DNA of 64,000 nt from Amia ocellicauda (GCF_036373705.1 NC_089853.1:7971405-8035404), one strand, 5' to 3'. Positions 49,217 through 61,520 are shown, counted from the first letter of the stretch. Translations and numbers: made by a program. The notes: generated by a model not told the origin, from the letters alone.

Positions 49217-50638
49217 TAGCATTTTTATTAAGAAGGGGACATACAGAGGGGGGAGAGTGATGGAAAATAAAATAAATTGCCGTCTGCATCAGTTCAGCAG
49301 GTGAAGCACCTAAATGAAACACAGCTGCCGACGCTGATGAGAGGCAATCCAGCCCCCACCAACAGCCGTGCTAGGACAGGGCTGACCTGTCACGATACAC
49401 TATACAATTCAATTGAATACATTACATCATATACCTCTTATATAGACAAAGCAGGGACCAGAAGGAGGCAGTGGAGACGAGAGTAAAAGACAGAAAGAGA
49501 GCATCATGGGAGTCCTCAATGTACATGAAACAGTGCATTTGAGCTGCAGTTCATCAAAATAAGTTACAAAGGGCTGCCAGGCAGGATAAATCCTCTCGGT
49601 GGAGCTAATAAGGCATTGACCTGATTTTCTCCAGATTAATCTAGAGAGGTAGTAAATTACTCTTTAAATAATGTCTCAAAACCATTTCAGTCAGAACTCT
49701 AATTCATTTTAAATGAAACGTATCCTGCATTCTCCTAATTGGCATTGATCTGATGACCTGTTGAGTGGATTTTGGCTTTCCGCAGGGTTTTTATGGGATC
49801 ATTTCCTTTGAAGTCCTGACTCTGTCACATCCTTTCTGGACATGTTTTGTTTTGAGACATAACAAAGGGGCACAAAGCACCCTGTCCAATACATAGCTAA
49901 AGGAAATTAAGGAACATGTGGTAGCAAATTAGTTTCTGATTGACAAGATAAGAATTATTTGTTCGCAGAGTGAACCACTTTCATCTCATCTCAGATAGCA
50001 TTGTTTTATGGAACAGATCACAATTAGATATTTGTCAAAGTAGCCTTCTGACAAACATTGACCTAGAGCAAATCAAAACGGGCACACGTTTGTAATTTTG
50101 TAATCACTGCAAGGTCAAAGTTTCAATTTGGACTAATATTCTTTAATAATTAATCTATCTGTAATCTGTTCTACTGTTTTGTGGTATATGTTACATGAAC
50201 TGTAGAAATATAACATAGCATGGGTCAAGCAGTTCAGTGAAGGGGCCAGGATCGTGCTGGTCTTAGAGGCTTGGAGATGATTAAATAAAAAACTAGCTGA
50301 TGATATAATGAAGCTTCTGTCTGGCTGTGAGTGTGTGTGTGTGTAGGTGGTGGGGGGGCGGGTGTTGAGGGGAGATAGCGGGCCAGGGTGGGTGGGGTTG
50401 ATGATGTGAGCAAGCCCATAGAAGTGCATGTTTTGTTTTATCAGTGCCTCAACAGTTTCACATGTTTTTCCTGTTTCCTATTTCCGAGTCCAATGTCCTT
50501 GTCATCACCCTTGATATGGGTCCTAATTTGCGCAATAGGCATCCCTCTGAAACCTTTCTAAGTTGTCCCCTGTTTTGCTCCCAATGCACTTCTGAACTCC
50601 ACTAATCTGAAACACTGCATTCTTAAGGGTGAACAGCC
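49217..50638 (+). other. irag1-lyve1 intergenic region / lyve1 upstream region
   Basis: No gene is visible. A GT run and a strongly G-rich tract (50330-50400; runs of 3 to 7 G) lie 240-310 bases upstream of the lyve1 ATG. No convincing TATA box was found. Confidence 0.4.
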
Positions 50639-53600
50639 ATGGCAAAAGTTTGGTTCGTCTTGTGTCTCTCCTTGATTTTGATCTCAGCTACACTTCCAAA
50701 ACCGGTGGCAGGTAAGACTTCTCTCTATTCTTGCACAGCAGCCACTTACATGGTTTGGTTAGTTGATCTTCATATTAATATTTCTGTAAATGAAACACTC
50801 AACTCATAATTGTACTAGTTAAAGGTAAAAAAAAAAGTATAATTTTGGTCTGCGTTGTTGGAGGTTGGCTTTGTTAAATTCCTTATTAATTATTGATGTT
50901 ACATACATTCAATAAGTGTACGCTTATGTTAAATATATCAATACCAACACAGGTATTTATAAAACATAAAAAAGCTTTGGAGGTGTGCTTAATTTAAGTT
51001 TTGCAGTGCTTCTATTCTGATTGCATTAAGTAGCACATGAAGTTAATGTTTTTCATCTATCAAGTTATTTCTGCACACACTGATCAACTCCCTATTAAGC
51101 TCCAGAGAAAGTACTAGCAATAGATTTTCATGACTTCATGGTTAATAATGAAAAAAATCCATGGATTTGTGTATTTCAGTAAATACCACACTGACTGAAA
51201 TGGTTAATTAAGTAGTATTGAGAATATGCGGTTATTTTTTGTTTTGTCATTTACTTTAAACCCTTGGAAAATGGTATTTTATTTAATATATCCAAGTATT
51301 TATTAATAATGTGCAACACTTTACATTGAAAGGATATCTAGCACGTTTCCTTAAATAATATCTGAATTTAAATGAAAATGACAAAACTTCCACTAATTTT
51401 CCACAATTTTCTTAAGTTTCACATTTTCAACACAGAAAAGTATCATAAAGGTGAAGCTCTATAGTATACCTGTTGTGAATATAATTATTTTTCAATAAAA
51501 TAGGTTTCAAAATCTACATTTTCAAATGTTTTCAAATCAATAAATCATGCAAAACCAAATGCATGTAAAATCTGTAATTCTGCAAAATCCCATGACAAAA
51601 AGATAATTAAACTTATACAGCTCTGGAAAAATTAAGAGACCACTCCGAGTTCAGAAATCAATGCTTAATTGTTTCCAGAGCTGTATATGTTCTTACTTAA
51701 AATAAATGAGAATTTACATTAATATGTAGCTAGCTCCATAGGCTGAATACAAGCACACATATCCACACTCAAAATAGTGAGAGTATAAAATACCAGTGAA
51801 GTGAAAGATGTAATGGTATCCTGTGTCTGTTTATTGTATGTTGCATTGTTTTGCAGATATCTCTCCTACATTTCCCACTGTTGCTGGTGTGTTTCTTTTC
51901 TCACGGGGACCTTATGCTTTCAATGCATCTTCTGCAAGAACAGCTTGTGAATCTTTAGGACTAACCATCGCAACAAAATCTCAGCTGATTAGCGCTCACG
52001 AACATGGATTAGAAACATGCAGGTGTGTCATGCATCTGGATTAGTATTGTGAGGGGTGGGTCAGGGTGGTTGTTTGACAAATCAGGTTCAGCTGCCTGTG
52101 TCTAAACATACAGTGTTTGTTTAAATAATATAAGTCTACAACAAACCCCGTCTTACTGCATATTGCATTTATCTTACTTTCAGTCTATAAAGCAAATGGA
52201 GACAACTGTGAAGGTTTAGCATGAAAGAACATAACAAACTACAATTTCTTAGAGTACACATTTGTCCTGTACTTTCTATTTAAACTCTATGCCAGTGCAG
52301 TACTTTCTTTCTAAAGTTTTTGTACAAATGCATTTACAGGTATGGATGGTTGGATGAACGAATCGCTGTTATTATTCGAATAACACCGAATGCAAAATGC
52401 GGTCAAAACAATACTGGCATTATCACGTGGCGTGCATCCCTTGATAAACTTTTTGATGTCTTCTGCTTCAATGCATCAGGTATTAACATTTAGGTTTAAC
52501 TTTGTCCTTCATTCAGTTAAATTTTGTCCCACATTGCCAATTACAAATTTTAAATGCAACATTTGATGGAGAACTTCCATCCTGGCAGAGAGCTGACATC
52601 AAGCATTGGGATTGGAATTCGTGACTGACAGGTGGGTCAAAGCCTGACCCCTTGTTCTTACATTCATTAAGGTTTGAGTCATGTATCATCTTTTACAAGC
52701 TGACAGGGTGGTCAAATTGTGACACAATGAATGGTCCTTGGAACAGTGTAAAAAAATTTATCAGTGTCCTTGCGTATGAATTGGATTGATTTCAACAGTT
52801 TTAAAGCTGTGAAAGGAAAATATAACCATCAAAACATCCTGCATTGACTTCCTTAAGTCTCCCTCGGGATATTTGGAAAAGTTGTAATAACCTCACACAA
52901 GAAAAAGGTGGCAGGTGTATTGTGAAATAATTAAGAGAAATCTTTTGAATGGAAAACAATACTGAGATGGAACATTATCTCCCAGAAAGGAAAATAATAC
53001 TGTAATTCATTCTGTCTGTACCAGCACATGGAAAAACTAAATTAAGTTGCAGTTCTGTGGTCAGAATGATTAATACGAATGAAATTGAAAGGAAGGAATA
53101 GGAAATAAAAGACAATGGACTCAAAAGAAAATAACTGGTTGTGTTTGACCATTGTAGTACAGTATATATTTTTTTACAGATATAGTGACATATCCAACAA
53201 ATCCTACAATCCAGGATACTATGACAACTGAAGCGACTGTTGGAGGAACATCACCCCAGAACACTGAGTCTCCCTTAGTCGATTCAACCTCCACAACAGA
53301 CACCAGAGCACCTCCTAAAGCTCAGACCAGCCCAGCCAGCCTAACTAGGACGGCATCCATTCCCAGCACCACCCACGATACCCAGCATCAGCCTCAGGAC
53401 CAACCACAGCCAGCATTCGGAGGTCTGACTTTGTGAAACTATGTCTTGTTATGTGTGTACTAACTTATTTGCTTTTGTGACTTTAAGAAGTTGTATTATT
53501 ATATCTCTAATGCTTGTAATTATTTAACGTACTTACATTTTTGATATGTTATAGATTATTTTTTCAGACCCCATCTTGGTTCTATTCTATTATCCAACGT

Positions 53601-54449
53601 GATAGAAGGATAGGTAATCTTCTACTTTCTTGTCTTCCAGCACTACCATTCGCACTGGGCATCGTGGCCGTGTTACTGATCCTATTAACGGTTTCTGCTG
53701 CTTTTTGGTATTTTAAAATGTGAGTACTCTTGAAATCCCCACTCTCTGGCAGATTAATCTCAGGCAATGTAGGCTATGCTCTCGCCCAGAAATATTTTGT
53801 AAGTTTTTTTAAAGTAATTATAAAATAATTATAATTTTCAGTGATTTTTCCCCCCACCAAAGTCAAAGGGTGGTAAAATCATAGAAATTAAGCTTTTAAT
53901 CTCAGACACGATCACTCTAATTATACATCCATATATTTGGAATATTATTATTATTACAATTATTATTAAGGAAGTTGAAGATAATAAAGGTATGCTAATC
54001 TGAACCATTGTTAAGAGTGCACTATTGGTAATTTCAAAATAAGCAAGTTTCAAATGACAGGTGCATGTTAACATCCATAACATGTCTGAATTGCCCCTCA
54101 GGATGTATATTTAAAATTATCAATCCATATTCAATTATTTTTGAATCCTGTAAGCAGAGGTATTCATTATTACTGTATATTGATGTGTTAATCTGTTTTT
54201 CTTTTTAAGTCAAGTGTTGGCAAATGTATGGGTACCTTAATCAGTGTGTTTGCTTTGTTTAGGCACAGGAAAACTCATCCACTTTCAAATAAGGATCATC
54301 CCAAAGAAAACATCGAAACAGAGATCTGGAAACAGAATAACTGTGAAGCCGAGTGTAAGGAACACCAACCTGAGACTGACATAGACGGGAGCAGAAACAA
54401 TTCCAAAGACACAAATTTGCTTCCTGGTCCTGAAACAAAACAACAGTAA
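50639..54449 (+). CDS. lyve1: lyve1: lymphatic vessel endothelial hyaluronan receptor
   Basis: Type I membrane receptor for hyaluronan on lymphatic endothelium. Six exons: 50639-50711, 51857-52022, 52340-52479, 53180-53422, 53641-53719, 54263-54449; 295 residues (human 322), phase-consistent. Residues 1-24 are a signal peptide (VWFVLCLSLILISA). Exons 2-3 form the Link module, with four Cys (in TACESLG, ETCRYGW, NAKCGQN and VFCFN) and the conserved YGW. Three N-glycosylation sites (NAS, NNT, NAS) lie in it. Exon 4 is a Thr/Ser/Pro-rich mucin-like stalk. Exon 5 encodes the membrane helix (LPFALGIVAVLLILLTVS). The tail is Lys/Glu-rich. Exon 4 ends with FGG before a weak GTCTGA donor; human has FGG at the same place. 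The two extra Cys that flank the human Link module are missing. Confidence 0.9.
51618..51683. repeat. 66-bp Tc1-derived MITE in lyve1 intron 1
   Basis: CAGCTCTGGAAAAATTAAG at the left and CTTAATTGTTTCCAGAGCTG at the right are inverted and bordered by TA on both sides. These ends are those of a common fish Tc1 family, so this is an internally deleted, non-coding derivative. Confidence 0.8.
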
Positions 54450-54693
54450 GCAGAAAGCAAAGCATCAAAATCACCAAGGAGGTCATTGAAAACAAAGCAG
54501 GAACATCATATTGTAGTTGTATTAATCACAATACAGTGAGGAAATATGTATATGTTTTGCTAGTCTATAAATTATCCATAATTAAATCATAATCTGCCAA
54601 AACAGTTTATTTTGTTTCATATTGTTTAGATATTTAAAGCAGTTTGCAATAATTAAAAAAAAAATACATTATATTGAATCATATTGCATTTTC

Positions 54694-54730
<37 letters not shown>

Positions 54731-54850
54731 GTTGTTGTTGTAGTAGTAGTAATAGTATTAGTATAAGTGTTATTATTTAAAAAGTATATATTACAGTAAT
54801 ATGCCATATCAGTTTCCTGAACTGTAAATAAATGTCTTTGCCACCCAGGT
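54450..54850 (+). other. lyve1: lyve1 3' UTR with (TTA)n tract
   Basis: An AATAAA at 54827-54832 is the first polyadenylation signal after the stop. A (TTA)n microsatellite covers 54695-54730. Confidence 0.45.
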
Positions 54851-55078
54851 TTGGGCATCTGTAATAAGGAAGTTGCTGATTAAACAAAAGACTCCATACA
54901 TTTTAAAAACCTAATAAATGTTTTACTTTCATACTGTTTTTGAATATTAATGTATGGACTTGGTTTATTGTTTGTTTACTGGAGATATTGCCAATTAAAA
55001 TTGAGAGAGGGTGGTGGGAAAAAGCAACAAGAACAAAAAAATTATCTATTTCCATATGGCTATTTCCATTGTAAGATC

Positions 55079-55139
<61 letters not shown>

Positions 55140-55140
55140 T
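55079..55140. repeat. (TAA)n microsatellite
   Basis: About 20 near-perfect TAA units. Confidence 0.95.
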
Positions 55141-55544
55141 TTGACATACAGTAACTTATATACTATTGTGAACATACCTCCTATTATACTACAGATATTA
55201 CTACTTACTTTTATATAACCTAAATTGTACTATTTCTATGATGATTATTAACTTACATCACTGATATGAACCTGCATAGTATCATAAAACTAATACATAT
55301 CCAGTAGTATACCCTTCAGAAAGTACTGTCGCATTCTAACAAAGTATTTTCAGATACTTTAAATTCTACCTTTGATTATTGTTTTAAGCACATACACACA
55401 CACACACACTAAACAGAGGCTACAACATCCTTCATACATTGAATTCTAGTTGCATAATACTGTTCACTATCCCTACTGATGATTAGTTGTGTGTCCATTA
55501 AGTATGGTGGACTATCCATGCCAAATGTTAAAATAATACACAGA

Positions 55545-55645
55545 GAAATGAATAAATAAATACATAAATGTTGAAATACACGAATAAATAAATGTTGAAA
55601 TCAATAAATAAATAAATGTTGAAATCAATAAATAAATAGATAAAT
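55545..55645. repeat. Short tandem repeat of AATAAATAAATGTTGAAAT
   Basis: A unit of roughly 20-26 bases, built from AATAAATAAATG and TTGAAATC, recurs about four times, followed by an inverted remnant (TTTCAACATTTATTCATTT) near 55665. Confidence 0.6.
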
Positions 55646-55768
55646 ATCCATGTATTTATATACTTATTTCAACATTTATTCATTTAATAATTTATACTTC
55701 GTCAGATAAGGCTGATAATGAATTAGAAGAAATTTGAGTAACTGGAAAACTATATATATATATATATA

Positions 55769-56987
55769 CACTCACCTAAAGGATTATTAGGAACACCTGT
55801 TCAATTTCTCATTAATGCAATTATCTAACCAACCAATCACATGGCAGTTGCTTCAATGCATTTAGGGGTGTGGTCCTGGTCAAGACAATCTCCTGAACTC
55901 CAAACTGAATGTCTGAATGGGAAAGAAAGGTGACTTAAGCAATTTTGAGCGTGGCATGGTTGTTGGTGCCAGACGGGCCGGTCTGAGTATTTCACAATCT
56001 GCTCAGTTACTGGGATTTTCACGCACAACCATTTCTAGGGTTTACAAAGAATGGTGTGAAAAGGGAAAAACATCCAGTATGTGGCAGTCCTGTGGGCGAA
56101 AATGCCTTGTTGATGCTAGAGGTCAGAGGAGAATGGGCCGACTGATTCAAGCTGATAGAAGAGCAACTTTGACTGAAATAACCACTCGTTACAACCGAGG
56201 TATGCAGCAAAGCATTTGTGAAGCCACAACACGTACAACCTTGAGGCGGATGGGCTACAACAGCAGAAGACCCCACCGGGTACCAATCATCTCCACTACA
56301 AATAGGAAAAAGAGGCTACAATTTGCACAAGCTCACCAAAATTGGACAGTTGAAGACTGGAAAAAAAGTTGCCTGGTCTGATGAGTCTCGATTTCTGTTG
56401 AGACATTCAGATGGTCGAGTCAGAATTTGGCGTAAACAGAATGAGAACATGGATCCATCATGCCTTGTTACCACTGTGCAGGCTGGTGGTGGTGGTGTAA
56501 TGGTGTGGGGGATGTTTTCTTGGCACACTTTAGGCCCCTTAGTGCCAATTGGGCATCATTTAAATGCCACGGCCTACCTGAGCATTGTTTCTGACCATGT
56601 CCATCCCTTTATGACCACCATGTACCCATCCTCTGATGGCTACTTCCAGCAGGATAATGCACCATGTCACAAAGGTGGAATCATTTCAAATTGGTTTCTT
56701 GAACATGACAATGAGTTCACTGTACTAAACTGGCCCCCACAGTCACCAGATCTCAACCCAATAGAGCATCTTTGGGATGTGGTGGAACGGGAGCTTCGTG
56801 CCCTGGATGTGCATCCCACAAATCTCCATCAACTGCAAGATGCTATCCTATCAATATGGGCCAACATTTCTAAAGAATGCTTTCAGCACCTTGTTGAATC
56901 AATGCCACGTGGAATTAAGGCAGTTCTGAAGGCGAAAGGGGGTCAAACACAGTATTAGTATGGTGTTCCTAATAATCCTTTAGGTGA

Positions 56988-56990
<3 letters not shown>
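55769..56990 (+). mobile_element. Tc1/mariner-type transposon inserted in a TA-rich microsatellite
   Basis: Perfect 28-base-class inverted ends: CACTCACCTAAAGGATTATT on the left and AATAATCCTTTAGGTGAGTG on the right, each followed inward by AGGAACACC / GGTGTTCCT. The left flank is (TA)n and the right flank TGTGTATATA, so insertion occurred into a TA/TG microsatellite. Total 1,222 bases, compact because the inverted repeats are short. It holds one transposase gene on + with a single frameshift. Confidence 0.93.
55917..56958 (+). pseudogene. Tc1/mariner-type transposase, one frameshift
   Basis: Frame 1 (55917-56381) starts MGKKGDLSNFERGMVVGAR and covers the HTH domains (SISQSAQLLGFSRTTISRV, then GRLIQADRRATLTEI). 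The second frame, open from at least 56323 to 56958, covers VAWSDESRFLL, then GGGGVMVWGMFSW, FQQDNAPCHKGG and LNPIEHLWD. All three catalytic acidic residues are present; I count 36 residues between the second Asp and the Glu, against 34 in the element at 25365. The frames meet at a run of seven A (56361-56367), where one A too many explains the break. No other lesion is visible. Classed as a pseudogene because of the frameshift, though a sequencing error in the homopolymer is possible. Confidence 0.88.

Positions 56991-56992
<2 letters not shown>

Positions 56993-57060
<68 letters not shown>
56993..57060. repeat. (TA)n microsatellite
   Basis: About 34 TA units directly against the right end of the transposon; together with the TA tract at 55751-55768 it was probably one tract split by the insertion. 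Confidence 0.95.
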
Positions 57061-57065
<5 letters not shown>

Positions 57066-57217
57066 ACATTTTTCTTTCTTTCTTTCTTTTAAATCTAAGT
57101 GAATATGATTGTATTGCCAATTGTCATAATGCCTCGTAATGAACACTAACAATTCATGTGATACTTAATTTGATACTCTCAGTTTAGAGGCAAATAAAAA
57201 CAGCCCTGTGGCTGGAG

Positions 57218-57221
<4 letters not shown>

Positions 57222-57295
<74 letters not shown>
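57222..57295. repeat. (TA)n microsatellite
   Basis: About 37 TA units, ending some 55 bases before the putative rnf141 promoter elements. Confidence 0.95.
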
Positions 57296-57299
<4 letters not shown>

Positions 57300-57339
57300 G
57301 AAATAACAGCTGTATAACAATTTATCTGGCTCCGGTGGG

Positions 57340-57485
57340 CTCTCTGTCTTACGTCATCAAAGAGCGACAATATAGTGTTCAAACAAAATTGACTGCGACC
57401 GCTTGGGACGGTGTAACCAATAGTTTTAACATTTAACAGCAAAGAAGCTATGTTAAAAGAAACTTAAAGATGAAAAGTGAAACAG
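57340..57485 (+). promoter_or_regulatory. rnf141: Putative rnf141 promoter and first (untranslated) exon
   Basis: A CRE-like TTACGTCATC (57349-57358) and a CCAAT-box AACCAATAG (about 57415) precede a purine-rich leader that ends at a strong donor AACAG|GTAAGA (GT at 57486). The matching acceptor is TGCTCTGCACAG at 58280, 64 bases upstream of the rnf141 ATG. No TATA box is seen; this fits a housekeeping-type promoter. The start site is inferred. Confidence 0.4.
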
Positions 57486-58344
57486 GTAAGACAGCGTTTA
57501 AGACTATATGGATTACTGCGTATCTTTATCCCGGGAATAGGCCCTCCTCAAGTACTGCTAGTTTTGTGCTTGCGTATATTTACAATAATAGCTTTTTATG
57601 GGTTTTCTGTTGCTGTATTCAACAAAATTTAGTCTGATCTTAAGCAGACGGTATAACGATATGATTTAAAATGTAATGCGTGTACGATGTGTGTTTTTTG
57701 CGATTTGTTTTTATTATTAAAACAAACACATCTGCATTGTTACAACTGTGTGTGCATTTTATTCGCGTAACTGGTTATGCATGAACTTCTCGGGTACTAT
57801 TGTGTTTTCGTGATTAAATGCCTGTGCTTGTGGGTGTAGGGAAAACGACACAATCGTATCATCGTTTGGATTGACCATACTGCTTTACACATATGTGAAG
57901 GTACACATGTGTACAACGTGTCGTAAAAAGGTAACTTGAGTAGCGCCTCGGTCTGTGGCTTGTGACCTTTGCCCCGCACACACGGCGGGGGTGCCTCGGT
58001 CTCGGCGCAAGTCGGGACGATGACACGTCATCACAGGTGTTCTGATAACTGTTGATGCCATTTTTCACACTGCCTATGAAACTTGTATATTTTTCATATT
58101 CACCGTCCATGCAATGGCTAATTAGACATCAGTGTCGGCTGTTTATATGCGAAACCTACATGCAAGCTGTTATTGGCAGCACTAACATGATGAGACTCAT
58201 TGCTTGGATCACTCAATCTCCTGTAGATGTGTGTTGTGTATTGCCAACTTTATTGAAAGTCTTCTTGTTGCTCTGCACAGGAATGTCACTGATGAATGAG
58301 ACCTAAGCTCCATTGGTAGTGGAAAGCACTGAATCAATAAAACC

Positions 58345-60375
58345 ATGGGCCAGCAGATCTCCAGCCAGACCATGATCAACAAGCTGCCCGAGAAGGTGGT
58401 GAAGCATGCGACACTGGTGCGGGACAGTGGCTTTCTCACCTATGAAGAGTTCTTGGGCAGGGTTGCTGAACTTAATGAAGTGTAAGGTTAAATTCCCCAT
58501 TTAAGTATCTCATTTAAGAAAAGAAAAAAGGGTTTACTGCTGTAATTGTTCCTGTTCCGTAATGGGATATGGTAATACCAATGTAATGCTCGTGTGTTTT
58601 ATTTTAGAGCTGAAACATGTGGTGAAACTCCTGAGCAAGGGTATCTGTTTTGCTTCTTACAGGGCTGGTTTCACCGACTCAGATCGGTACTAGTCACGAG
58701 ACATCACAATGCTATTGTTGGTGGAGTAGTCCTGTAGGATAGTGCTAATTCAGGTCTGTGAGACTAGACTATTATTATAGTCTGAAAACCTCAGTATCGA
58801 CCACAGAACCTATAATAATTGACAGGTTAAGTAGAGAGAAAAAATGGGTTGTAGTTGAAAATTGAAATAGTCCTTTTTTATTTACACCAAGCTTTGCATC
58901 TTGAGAATGCAGTAGTGCAGTGAAACTGACTTATTGACCTATAGTTTTGTGTTGACGTATTTCTTTTTATTTTTATCTGAATTGTTTAGAACTGCAAAAC
59001 TTGGTGCTGGCCAAGAAAAGCATTTATTATTTGAAGTTCAACCTGGATCGGACACATCTGCACTTTGGAAGGTTGCCGTGAGGGTAGTTTGCACTAAGGT
59101 GGGTTAATTTTCAGAAAATTCAAAGAACCTGTGACCATATGAAAATTGTGATCATGATGGTGTTTGTGTTTCTCCATCTTTGCGCACTCGGCAGTATAAT
59201 TTTGACTGGCATAGGAGAGAGCTTTATAGACAATTACAGATTTAAACCACAAAGCTACTGCAATACGTTCTTTCAGTATTACATTGGAGCTGAAGAGGAT
59301 GTTTGATAACTTGGTATTGGTTCACTGTGGTTGTGTTTCAGCCTGTTGTCTTTTTAACCTTGCAAAGAATAGCTTTTCTTGTTAGAAAGCTATTGTTTTA
59401 TTGTTAAACAGTGCCAAACAATGTTTATCATGTTCTAGTTCAAAGTATATTTGTCATATGTGGTTACATAGTATTTCAGAGATGTTGGTTGTACACATAC
59501 GTGTCCATTTATCTGACTAGATCAATAAAGGCACTGGGATTGTGGAGGCCTCCCGGATAATGAACTTGTACCAGTTCATTCAGCTGTACAAGGATATCAC
59601 TAGCCAGGCTGCAGAGGTCCTGTCCACAGCAGAAGGTGCCAGTGAAGGGACCTCTGGAGATATGTCCTTCGTAGCATCATGCCAAGCTAGTATGTGGATG
59701 GGCAGGTAATTCATAATGCCACAAAACCAGTTTCACATTTTTGGAGGAAGGGTTCAGCATTTTTTTTGTTCAGTTTACTGACACTGAAAAGTATATTGTT
59801 GACGTGTAACATCTGGGCTGTGGCAGTTCTGCAATCGCACCAAGAGAATCTGATGGTAATGATTGACATGTATTGGATTGAGTGGAAATGGAAATTCATT
59901 AGAAGTATGTCTTGCACAGCAGTGCTAATGGTATTTAATGACCCACTGCAGGGTGAAGCAGCTGACCGACGAGGAGGAGTGCTGTATCTGTATGGATGGG
60001 AGGGCTGACCTCATACTGCCGTGCGCGCACAGTTTTTGCCAGAAATGCATTGATAAATGGTAAGTGTCCTTCATGTACAGCACAAGGCATAACGTCCTCC
60101 TTCACATTTATTAGTATTTATTCCTTGACCATAAAACACCTGGGATATTATATATCCATAGTCTGTTTGTTCTCGTGCAGGATTTTGTATGTAAAACCAC
60201 AAACGTACGTGTTTATTTCAACAGGAGTGATCGCAATCGAAACTGCCCAATTTGCCGCCTGCAGGTCACTGCGGCCAACGAATCCTGGGTCATGTCTGAA
60301 GCCCCAACAGACGACGATGTGGCGAGCTACATTCTGAACCTCGCTGACGAGGCAGGGCACCCACATAGACCTTAA
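58345..60375 (+). CDS. rnf141: rnf141: RING finger protein 141
   Basis: Small RING-type protein, presumed E3 ubiquitin ligase, known from testis expression in mammals (ZNF230). Five coding exons: 58345-58481, 58990-59098, 59521-59705, 59952-60059, 60225-60375; 229 residues (human 230), all phases consistent. It starts MGQQIS, an N-myristoylation consensus (Gly2, Ser6). The N-terminal two-thirds ([35 protein letters not shown]) is nearly identical to human. The C3HC4 RING spans about 150-195: [18 protein letters not shown] and NCPICRL hold the zinc ligands. The C-terminus [10 protein letters not shown] matches human. The ATG is preceded by a spliced 5' UTR (acceptor AG at 58280). Confidence 0.96.
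58673..58768. repeat. Foldback MITE, CACAGACC family, copy 3
   Basis: GGCTGGTTTCACCGACTCAG on the left and CAGGTCTGTGAGACTAG on the right form the inverted ends, as in the copies at 11164 and 18155. It lies in the first coding intron of rnf141. Confidence 0.6.
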
Positions 60376-61520
60376 ATGTAACGAGGCACCTTTTGGCTTT
60401 TACAACCAGTCACCAAAACCTTTAAATCGACTCAAAACTATTTTAGCTTGAGGACTTCCTGGTTGGAGATTAAAATAATTGGGCGTGCTCAATTCCTGTG
60501 TTGGCCAGTGCCCCGAGATACATTCTCTATATAAGCTTGGGAAAATGATTTTGTGATGTAGGTTAAACACCATCCTGTGCTAGGTTATCCCATTTCCTGA
60601 TACTCTTAAATTAATTTTCCTTTGATTTAATTTATTTTTTAAATGTGAAATTAAGTTGTGCCGGATAGAAAATCTGTATGAAAGGGTTGCACTCCGTTAT
60701 ATTATTGACCAGTAAAATGAATTAAGATGAGATATTTTGTTTATTTTTATACCAGTTTGGAAAACGCTAATGCTTCATATGGAGATGGTTTTACCACACG
60801 CTAGTAAATAGTTTTTGTGATGTAGCATGAATTTGCAAAGAAGTTCCATCTTCAAACTCAAGCCTGACAATACTTAAAAATAATAATAATAATAAAAAAA
60901 TAACAATACAAATATATATTTTTTCCTGGTTATAAAGATTTAGCATCTATCGGAGTCTCCAGGGAGCTTTTAAAGTTCGAAATGCAGGGTGGTTTGACCC
61001 TTCTGCTCCACATTTGTTAGAGACGCTCTGAACTAGTCAAACTCTGGGATTGAGAAACTGAATGCAAATTGATTTCAAATTCATTACACAAGTTTAGTAT
61101 ATACATTTTTAAAGCTAATATTGTAATGGTAATGTGCTCTTACACCAGGTAATCAGAAAATCAAATAATCTCTATTTCAGTGACAGATTAAATCAAAGCC
61201 TTTTTCAGAGAGAGAGAGCTTTAAAGTTTAAACTAATCTTAATAAATTCTGCAATTTGAAGTATTTTTGAACTAATTAATTTATATGTATATAAATTGTT
61301 TATTTTTAAAATTGATTTAAATAGAATTTTCCATTTTTATGGAGCATTTCAGCTATTGTGGTGGTTTCGGTGGAATCTGCTATTTTAAGGGAAAATACAA
61401 AGAATGTTACATATAGGTCACCAATCGATTACCTTGACAAAAGCAGCATTGATCATTTCACTGCAACTACCATGTTGATTACTTTGTCAACACAGATTCA
61501 ATAAAGATTGATTTCTGTGA
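60376..61520 (+). other. rnf141: rnf141 3' UTR
   Basis: AT-rich non-coding sequence after the TAA. An AATAAA at 61500-61505 is a good candidate cleavage signal; later ones exist near 62486 and 62776. Confidence 0.45.

Noticed and set aside
56955-57442. Open frames of alternating Tyr-Ile on -
   Set aside because: Translation of (TA)n microsatellites.
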